From the NCBI GenBank assembly GCA_964030475.1, contig CAXIPT010000058.1:1-64000 (forward strand): a stretch of DNA of 64,000 nt, written 5' to 3'. Source of the DNA: Tethya wilhelma (taxonomy: Eukaryota > Porifera > Demospongiae > Tethyida > Tethyidae). The position numbers were made by a program, and so were the translations under genes. The notes under the pieces are model-generated. The model was not told the DNA's origin. It ran no database searches and worked only from the letters and a program-made list of their open reading frames with translations. Below are positions 60,101-64,000 of the stretch, in pieces (the stretch's first letter is position 1; each line of letters starts with the position of its first letter).

Positions 60101-60466
60101 ACCACATCTTCTTTGGTTGTTCCACCATGTACCTGAATGTAAAGCAGTCATAAGACAAAATATCATATCTATAACATTTACATGGTTAAAATGGTAGTAA
60201 TTAAATTTGTGGTTGACAATAACTAATCAACTAAGATACAAGTTTTCTTCTGAATGTTAATCAGAGATAATTTAACTAACTGCTCATGCTATATGTGCTT
60301 AAGCAGACAGCAATCTATTAACAATACATGCAATAATTATGGTACCTTCAAAATCAAAAGTGTAGAAGCATTTTCCATCGCTGTATTGGACAAATCACAC
60401 ATAAATCTAATCAGTCTTGTTTTGCCACAGCCAGTTTCACCCATAAGCACAACAGGAATACCACAC
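33242..60466 (-). CDS. RNF213-like: RNF213-like giant AAA+ protein: AAA+ core to C-terminal stop, 48 exons
   Basis: Reading from 60466 down to the TGA at 33242, 48 exons with consensus splice sites and compatible phases give about 2,738 codons including the stop, with no frameshift once the false duplications at N positions are removed. Order of parts: Walker A GETGCGKT, Walker B LFFDEAN, sensor AACNPYRR, second Walker A GKPGSSKS, second Walker B VVVLDEVG, ISNWALDPAKMNRG, the E3-shell region, a degenerate RZ finger, and the C-terminal domain ending in a VWKYIA motif. This collinear order matches vertebrate RNF213 from the AAA+ core to the end. Human RNF213 is a dynein-like AAA+ ring fused to an E3 module. 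Here the RING finger is absent and the RZ finger lacks its catalytic cysteine. Introns are mostly 50-150 bp, with long repeat-filled ones at 35.3-37.9, 43.8-45.4, 53.5-54.8, 57.4-59.0 and 59.0-59.9 kb. Confidence 0.92.
33832..33872. repeat. (CA)n microsatellite
   Basis: About 40 bases of pure CA in an intron of the - strand gene. Confidence 0.9.
35376..36286. mobile_element. 0.91-kb element with GTGACCTGTCAAGGGAAAACG inverted ends
   Basis: The left end GTGACCTGTCAAGGGAAAAC plus GTGCCGGTTAGGAAA is exactly mirrored at 36250-36286. The interior has two short ORFs (repeated identically in the false duplicate) with no recognisable domain. It sits in the RNF213-like intron 35347-37942. Only a short AT-rich match flanks it, so the target duplication is uncertain. 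Confidence 0.65.
35387..37891. repeat. 1252-bp exact direct duplicate around a single N (assembly scar)
   Basis: 35387-36638 equals 36640-37891, with N at 36639. The duplicate starts 11 bases inside the left end of the transposon above and runs past its right end into intron sequence, so it is not a transposon boundary. Confidence 0.85.
38258..39107 (+). mobile_element. AAGCCTCGGCGC-family copy in an RNF213-like intron
   Basis: It starts GAAGGCACCGGTGGTGCATA and ends GCACGCGCCGAGGCTTAACC. It has GATAACGCACACTACACGGG and the (CA)n-containing tail. Most of it is repeated in the false duplicate at 39377-40383. Confidence 0.65.
38369..40383. repeat. 1007-bp exact direct duplicate around a single N (assembly scar, duplicates an exon)
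   Basis: 38369-39375 equals 39377-40383, with N at 39376. The RNF213-like exon 40184-40356 therefore also appears at 39176-39348. Only one copy fits the protein. Confidence 0.85.
41566..41940. mobile_element. TATACGG-family MITE
   Basis: It starts GTATAGAGGGAAATTTTCGG with GTGTAAATTTTCGTGAAAAG and ends GAAAATTTGCACCCGACGGA and AATTTCCCG. A close relative lies at 58409-58756, sharing CAAGTATCTCCAACT, ACTAGCTATTTAGACTG and TGACCTC. Confidence 0.6.
42825..47345 (-). CDS. RNF213-like: RNF213-like exons: E3 core and degenerate RZ finger
   Basis: Exons 46929-47345, 46699-46818, 45402-45494, 43734-43790, 43462-43659, 43351-43384 (34-bp microexon), 43178-43289, 42825-42960. Landmarks: VFLLRTITRKYGYSSLVVIN; DDPGYSTMREIVDEAVY; VPFLAILYEKVTLAS; SALVVHAASVFMCTQEKAP; AYLPTMPDVF; then the RZ region CPNQH. 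The Zn-ligand pattern is C-x3-H-x11-C-x4-C followed by a later Cys, against C-x3-H-x15-C-x2-C in human RNF213. The human catalytic Cys lies in the x15 loop, and no Cys occurs in the x11 loop here. The next exon, GYILGPVQ then CYIIRTLMHAALYWASSE, restores good alignment, so the shortening is local rather than a frameshift. Confidence 0.9.
43860..45236 (+). mobile_element. Two consecutive AAGCCTCGGCGC-family copies
   Basis: The first, 43860-44602, has typical ends (GTGCATAAGCCTCGGCGCAC and CACGCGCCGAGGCTTAA) with a (CAGA)n tract. It abuts a second, 44604-45236, with the variant ends GTGCATAACCCTTGGTGCAT and GCATCAAGGGTTAAA; the same variant occurs at 23812. The second copy has expanded its internal tract into about 100 bases of (AC)n (45077-45180). 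Confidence 0.6.
45077..45180. repeat. (AC)n microsatellite, interrupted
   Basis: About 100 bases of AC with a few substitutions, producing long low-complexity false ORFs (poly Val-Cys and poly His-Thr). Confidence 0.9.
47413..50180 (-). CDS. RNF213-like: RNF213-like exons: E3 shell without a RING finger
   Basis: True exons: 49968-50180, 48304-48488, 48103-48199, 47933-48027, 47659-47868, 47413-47520. Copies at 49516-49725, 49184-49458, 48556-48768 and 49738-49900 are assembly duplicates around the N at 49726. Upstream of the expected RING: WLQVCALQMLIEHVISKN and ATFSKVVSLLGKLSAALRKK. Downstream: FFMELISNMCFGLSPPEEPV, equivalent to the vertebrate stretch that starts right after the RING. The two exons join as AAAAAA/G-AAG across a 64-bp intron (47869-47932), too short to hold a RING. 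No C-x2-C pair is present, so the RING is truly missing from this locus. Confidence 0.88.
47548..47615 (-). repeat. tRNA-derived SINE-like relic in an RNF213-like intron
   Basis: On the - strand TAGCTTAGTAGGAAGATC matches an A-box, and GGAGTTGAAAGACC about 20 bases on resembles a B-box. No complete cloverleaf. Confidence 0.4.
48326..51137. repeat. 1400-bp exact direct duplicate around a single N (assembly scar, duplicates exons)
   Basis: 48326-49725 equals 49738-51137. N is at 49726, and the 11 bases after it (AAGATGATGAA) are the reverse complement of 48321-48331. Three whole RNF213-like exons and two partial ones are repeated. Removing one copy restores a single collinear protein. Confidence 0.88.
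50596..53508 (-). CDS. RNF213-like: RNF213-like exons: post-AAA region to start of E3 shell
   Basis: Exons 53423-53508, 53004-53364, 52737-52943, 52142-52290, 51486-52033, 50928-51374, 50596-50870. Landmarks: GGKRYVDLGLQTHRMKC; FPTPLINRLEKHFVLSKTLL; FHPSDVFVGYKDD; CDSGHLCGDLIACARYRLYD; FVGFQGSPWICYHLDELQ; VAAVDRHCNLDLV; LPFSWIIR; YLHDFVRGTYKCTRRTPGLS. These align in order with human RNF213 between the AAA+ ring and the RING. An acidic Ser-rich stretch after HLDELQ matches the low-complexity insert seen at the same place in vertebrate proteins. The intron 51375-51485 has no stop and keeps the reading frame, so it looks coding if unspliced. Confidence 0.9.
53509..54765. other. Repeat-containing intron with poly-G and N
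   Basis: 1.26 kb between two RNF213-like exons. A run of 16 G (54289-54304) is followed by N at 54305. No gene seen. Confidence 0.5.
54766..57439 (-). CDS. RNF213-like: RNF213-like exons: second nucleotide-binding AAA+ module and following domain
   Basis: Exons 57306-57439, 57148-57237, 56928-57050, 56677-56852, 56384-56606, 56064-56279, 55776-55906, 55569-55709, 55307-55493, 55160-55248, 54933-55089, 54766-54865. Landmarks in order: IPLRQLVYRVLELPPSLRP; FVSLRDVDRAMIVF; WSLILALSVCYHARL; LFLVGKPGSSKSLAKTIV (Walker A variant with Ser-Ser before Lys, as in the family); VVVLDEVGLAEDSPALPLK (Walker B); FIGISNWALDPAKMNRG (sensor); FYGLRDYYCLIKM; YLLFLTENY; FGSSFPRDKEYTQ; LLNLENLYESLYDALNQ. All are in the family order and uninterrupted. 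Two donors (after 54933 and after 54766, reading on the - strand) are GC rather than GT (CAG/GCAAGT). Confidence 0.93.
57500..58134 (+). mobile_element. Diverged AAGCCTCGGCGC-family copy
   Basis: It has AACGCACACTATATATATAG, GGTCTCAAAGCCTAAGTGCT and AATCCTCTGCATGTGCTACA, ending ACGTTGAGGCTTAA. The left end is poorly defined. Confidence 0.5.
58409..58756. mobile_element. TATACGG-family MITE, second intronic copy
   Basis: GTATAGAGGGTAATTTTTAG and GTGTAAATTTTCGTGAAAAG at the left, GGTCAGTCACGAAAATCACC and ATATGGTA at the right. Same internal blocks as 41566-41940. Confidence 0.5.
58964..60466 (-). CDS. RNF213-like: RNF213-like exons: first nucleotide-binding AAA+ module
   Basis: Exons 60346-60466, 59906-60132 and 58964-59046. 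The first encodes VVLMGETGCGKTRLIRFMCD, a perfect P-loop. The second encodes VHGGTT, then TVLFFDEANTTEAIGLIKEV with Walker B D-E, and AACNPYRR with the sensor-1 Asn. The third encodes MIKRLESAGLGYYV. These are hallmark RNF213 motifs. The P-loop Lys/Thr, Walker B Asp/Glu and sensor are all present, so ATP binding and hydrolysis look possible. The exon at 60466 has a CCTGTAG acceptor and needs two bases from an upstream exon, which is not found before the transposon at 60.5-64 kb. Confidence 0.93.
59121..59214. mobile_element. 94-bp perfect-type hairpin MITE with 9-bp target duplication
   Basis: TAGCCTCGTTCCCAGGCTCT at the left and AGAGCCTGGGAACTAGGCTA at the right, with CTTTGACCTTACACTC mirrored by GAGTGTAAGGTCAAAG. 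The whole element folds on itself with a short loop. CACAAGTAC flanks both sides (59112-59120 and 59215-59223). It is the smallest member of the family at 15739-16442. Confidence 0.85.
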
Positions 60467-60599
60467 CTACAGGAACAGAATTATAGACAAGACTTCCATA
60501 CAAAAGTACCCCAAGATGGCGGATGAATGTACCCCAGCCGTGACGTCACATGTAATTAAGCGCTAATGAATTCCTTAGAGCTTTACGTGAAAAGGACTA

Positions 60600-61493
60600 T
60601 TAAGTTCCAGACTGTGATTTCTGACGACGCAAACGGGTCCTGTGGGCTATAGGAGCCCAGAACAGATCATCATGAGTTTCTATTTCAAAACCTTGGACAC
60701 CATCACAGAGCTGATACTCAAAACTGAGGTAGTCATCTGTATCCAAGTCACTCACACGGTAGAGTTAGCAGCACCAATCTTCACTGCAGACCTGCTAATT
60801 TTGACAGGGGACCAGCTGTAGTCACCATCACCACGATCAATGCAGACTCCCCGGGTGTCATTGGCTTCATGGTAGAATATTGGAGGATCTAGATCAGTGG
60901 GGCTAGGTCCGACTCAGGAATGATCAGTTCTGGGCTTTGATGACACAGAGTGATGTCGAGAGATTCCTCCATGTTCAGTTGAGAGACCAAGGACCCACCA
61001 CTCTGTGAGAAGGGAGAATCGCTATGATCATCATCAAGAGGAAGATGTCCGACTCTCTGGGAGGCCGAGGACTCACCACTGTACACAGACAGGGGAGAAA
61101 CACCGCAAACTTCACAAGAAGAATGTCTCTGAGAAATCATGGACTCCACACCAATGTGCTCAGACTGAGACAGGGGAGAAACGCTTCGGACAACAGCTGG
61201 AGAAGGACTGAGTATCTGGGCCAGCACAGGACTGACACCCACAACTGCAGGTGGTTCAGCAACTGACTTCTTGTTTCTCCATCTTCTCAATCTCCTCTTG
61301 GATTTACTTTACTAGTCTTGGCCACAGCTGAAACAGAGGGCCAAAAGAGACTGACAGACGGTCCTGAAGCAGTCTTCCTGATATTCCAGGAGGCATCTGT
61401 TAACAGGGCACCTGCCTCTTGCATCGAAGCAATGGCTGGAAAGGGAAAGCCGAGCCTCTGAAGGGCTCTAAGAGGTCCATCCACCACTGTCAC
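60600..61493 (-). pseudogene. Unrecognised ORF of the decayed transposon
   Basis: Coding-like sequence on the - strand in three frame-shifted pieces. A stretch from about 61493 contains LRALQRLGFPFPAIASMQEA. A Ser/Pro-rich piece (61290-60889) has repeated SPLSQSE and SPFSQSGG units. A C-terminal piece contains SFEYQLCDGVQGFEIETHDD, ends in RLRRQKSQSG and stops near 60600. Frame changes lie near 61290 and 60765. No domain recognised. It lies head to head with the DUF6589-like gene and in the same direction as the helicase. Confidence 0.4.
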
Positions 61494-61614
61494 AGAAATC
61501 TCACTCTCAGGTGCAACCGTATATATGTCATCGAATGGATGGTGACACTGTCAGGGAACCCTGGAACCAGTCACTGAAGATTGGCACTGCCTTGTAGTTC
61601 TACTATCTGTAAGT

Positions 61615-61619
<5 letters not shown>

Positions 61620-61651
<32 letters not shown>
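61620..61651. repeat. (TG)n microsatellite
   Basis: About 32 bases of TG between the head-to-head ORFs. Confidence 0.85.
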
Positions 61652-61654
<3 letters not shown>

Positions 61655-61769
61655 CCTGACCGTGTGTATAGTGTCTCATGTAACAAATGTATTACATGTA
61701 GGTCTTATGGAAGAAGTAACTGTTGTTTGGTCACTCTGCCAGGGACCATGGCACACTAAGTTATTTCAG

Positions 61770-62735
61770 TAGCTTACTCCTGTCACAGTAGACGTCAAAA
61801 AAGCTGACACACTCGATTTCCTAGACACAGTCGTAAACGGGCATCTTCTTGCTGTTGCATGTGACATCCTTGGGATTTCTTCACTTGATGACAATGTCAG
61901 TTTACCAGATGGGATCCTGGATGCAGATGAAAACACACAGTTGAAGTACATTTATGAAATTGCTGCCAAAGTTGTTTTTCACTGCACACTTATTGACACA
62001 AATGTCGACGTACCTGAATCCCATGATCATGTTTACAAGTTTTGTGTCACTATGCTGCTCTAATAATGGAATTTAGAGATGCAGTGAAGGAGGGTGATGG
62101 AGAGCGTGTGCTTCGGTGTTGGAGAGTGATGATGCCACACTTCATTGAATCTGGAAGGAGGAAGTACAGTTTAGAGGCACTGAGACTTCAATTTCAAGTG
62201 AATGCCCTTCTCTCACCACATTTAGCTCATCAAGTGTTATGGCACCGATTTGTAAATACCAGAGGAGGACCAGGAAGAAACATTCAATGTGACCTTTATA
62301 ACGAACATATAAACATGTTAGTGAAGGATACTATTGTTTCCATGGGTTCAAATGTTTCAGAACAGGCTATTCAACGAGCTGCACAATCTGTCAGTACTGT
62401 GCATGCTGTGCATGTGCAAACAATTTGAAACACAATCTCATGTACCAGTACCCACCTCACGGCGAGATGACACAATGGACATAGCCAAGGTAGTGCAAGC
62501 AGTTCAGAAAAACAAGCTACTACAACAGATCACCTACCGAAGCCACACAATGTTTCAACACATTTCCCTCAATCCTCTAGAGAAATGGAACAGAGAGGCA
62601 GCATTGCGTTGGATAAAGAAAAAACAAGATGAGTGTGTTAAGTTCAGAACAGTTACAGCAGACAATCCTGACAATATCAATGAATGTGATGATGAATGTG
62701 ACGACCAAGACATGCTGGGATTGAATGATTTTTGA
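61770..62735 (+). pseudogene. DUF6589-like gene, C-terminal part, frameshifted
   Basis: The middle piece (62042-62400) encodes EGDGERVLRCWRVMMPHF, ESGRRKYSLEALRL and HRFVNTRGGPGRNIQCDLYN with EHINMLVKDTI. These are the hallmark motifs of the DUF6589 family found in cnidarians, sponges and fungi. The piece before it (61770-62040) and the piece after it (62400-62735, with KVVQAVQKNKLLQQ, HISLNPLEKWN and an acidic tail) continue the same protein in other frames. At least two frameshifts (near 62040 and 62405) and a missing N-terminal part mark it as dead. It ends 191 bp from the end of the convergent helicase. Confidence 0.7.
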
Positions 62736-62854
62736 ATCATAATTATGTGACATAACTCCATTCATGTGTAATGTAAATTGTAAGGTAACAATAAATTTGT
62801 GACATACTCCTACTATGTATAAATATAAACTATTATGTATGTAAATGAAAATTA

Positions 62855-63680
62855 ATCTAAATTCACTTTATTTGCACAAACATCACATAAATAAGCTGAT
62901 CAGCGCCACATCTGGCCCAAGTGGGCTCAAAGTAGTCTAACAACCACTTTCTGCATGCGGCAAAGAGTATCATTCTCAAGATATCTTCTAACTGCAGCTA
63001 CTTCATTATCACGTAGACTAGAAAGTTGTTTTCTCATGGGACATTCACTTTTCCTCCAGTAAACCACAAAACGAGCCTGGTCTCCACTTCTTCCACCCCG
63101 TCCACTCTCTTGAAAGTAATCGTTGATAGATTGAGGAGCCCCATAGTGAATAATGGTATTGACATCTCTGAGATTTACTCCCATTCCTAGTGCAACTGTT
63201 GCGAATACGACACATACAACACCATTTTGTTGAACAAGACTGTCTAAAATTGTCTGCTTATTGTTCGCTGGTGTGCTAGCATGAAACATGTTAAAGATAC
63301 GGTTACTACATATCTGTTTTGAACCTGGTGGATAGTAGGAGTCATCTCCAAGTTCATGATGGAAGTGAGCATAAAGATGAGCACACATATCTAATGTTCG
63401 GCAATAAACAATAACCCGTGGTGCCTTGTTCTTCAGTGATTTAATAACAATCTGAATCGATTTCAACATCTGTACATGGACAAACCTCATAGTAGATATT
63501 TGGTCTATCTGGAGATGTGCTAAAAAACTCGCATTAAGACATCTCAAGGGTATCCATCACTTCTTTCCGTATATTGTGTTACAGTAGCAGTACAAGCAAC
63601 AAATGGTGTATCTTTAGGAACAAGTGCTCGAAGCTCATGAATTCGTCCATATGATGGTCGAAAATCATGGCACCTATATA
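62855..63680 (-). pseudogene. RecQ-type superfamily 2 helicase, C-terminal half, frameshifted
   Basis: Reading from 63680: DFRPSYGRIHELRALVPKDT and PFVACTATVT (helicase motifs around III). Then, after frame changes near 63580 and 63450 and an in-frame TAA near 63540, VIVYCRTLDMC (motif IV), GVVCVVFATVALGMGVNLRD (motif V) and YFQESGRGGRSGDQARFVVY (motif VI). A further frameshift near 62955 moves the natural end (KWLLDYFEP, then WARCGADQLI) out of frame, ending near 62868. The type matches the RecQ-like helicases carried by invertebrate transposons rather than a host RECQ gene. A foldback MITE interrupts it at about 63690. Confidence 0.75.
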
Positions 63681-63684
63681 TCAA

Positions 63685-63950
63685 CAAGTATAAGAAATGT
63701 AATGAGACACAGGAATGGCTAAATCGTAAAAAGAACGCAAACAAGATGGAATGGCTGTTGAGTGTGTGCAGAATTCTTTCTGTATGGGCTGCATTTAACA
63801 ATCTCCTTATTGAGTCTCTTATTTTGCCCACAGGAAGAATTCCTTACACACAACAGCCATTCCATCTTGTTTGCGTTCTTTTTACGATTTAGCCATTCCT
63901 GTGTCTCATTACATTTCCAATGTTTTTTATACTTGTTTGTTCTCATTTTT
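63685..63950. mobile_element. GGAATGGCTAAATCG-family foldback element in the helicase
   Basis: The left arm ACAAGTATAAGAAATGTAAT through AGGAATGGCTAAATCGTAAA and AAACAAGATGGAATGGCTGT is mirrored by the right arm ending TTTTTTATACTTGTTTG. The inner pair AGAATTCTTTCT and AGGAAGAATTCC is also inverted. Same family as 10185-10445. Confidence 0.75.
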
Positions 63951-64000
63951 CCATAATTCTACAAATCACAATTGAGTTGGTGTGACGGTAGCTAGCTACT

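Noticed and set aside
33242..60466. Whether the - strand gene is a pseudogene
   Set aside because: All exons have usable splice sites and open frames, the exon lengths add up to a whole number of codons, and ATPase motifs are intact. Loss of RING and RZ residues is local and in frame.
62855..63680. Host RECQ helicase gene
   Set aside because: It has multiple frameshifts and an in-frame stop, lies beside a decayed DUF6589-like gene, and has the motif style of transposon-borne RecQ-like helicases.

Overview
This window is AT-rich animal genomic DNA: split genes with short introns, no operons, no CRISPR and no rRNA. Many small inverted-repeat elements sit in the introns. The conserved protein is an RNF213-type giant AAA+ protein. 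The gene style and the decayed transposon genes (RecQ-type helicase, DUF6589-like, ZNF862-like hAT) fit an early-branching metazoan such as a demosponge, but that placement is inference.

Layout. (a) 1-30.3 kb, + strand: eleven phase-compatible exons (2696-30264, 873 codons) form one open protein segment that resembles the region of RNF213 before its AAA+ core. Its introns carry many mobile-element copies. (b) 30.3-33.2 kb: repeats only, with a single N at 32373. (c) 33.2-60.5 kb, - strand: 48 exons (about 2,738 codons including the stop) encode RNF213 from the first Walker A motif through both AAA+ modules, the E3 shell, a degenerate RZ-finger region and the C-terminus. (d) 60.5-64 kb: a decayed transposon with a frameshifted DUF6589-like gene, a frameshifted RecQ-type helicase and an unknown ORF. 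It lies in the intron upstream of the first - strand exon.

Three main results. First, the + and - parts cover complementary, non-overlapping portions of RNF213 and face each other across the N. Inverting everything right of position 32373 would give one gene in the correct order, so the join may be wrongly oriented, or there may be a real inversion. Second, the - strand gene has no RING finger where other RNF213 proteins carry one: the exons on either side of that site are separated by a 64-bp intron. Third, its RZ finger keeps C/H-type positions but has no cysteine in the loop that holds the catalytic cysteine of human RNF213. The protein may be an AAA+ machine without conventional E3 activity.

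The window also has several assembly scars, each a single N flanked by exact direct duplicates (104 bp, 1252 bp, 1007 bp, 1400 bp). Two of these falsely duplicate RNF213 exons. Mobile elements with clear termini include a 2.06-kb foldback with about 454-bp arms, a 679-bp TTAA element, an 8-bp-TSD element carrying a small spliced zinc-binding protein gene, and a family with TAGCCTCGTTCCCAGGC ends and 9-bp TSDs.
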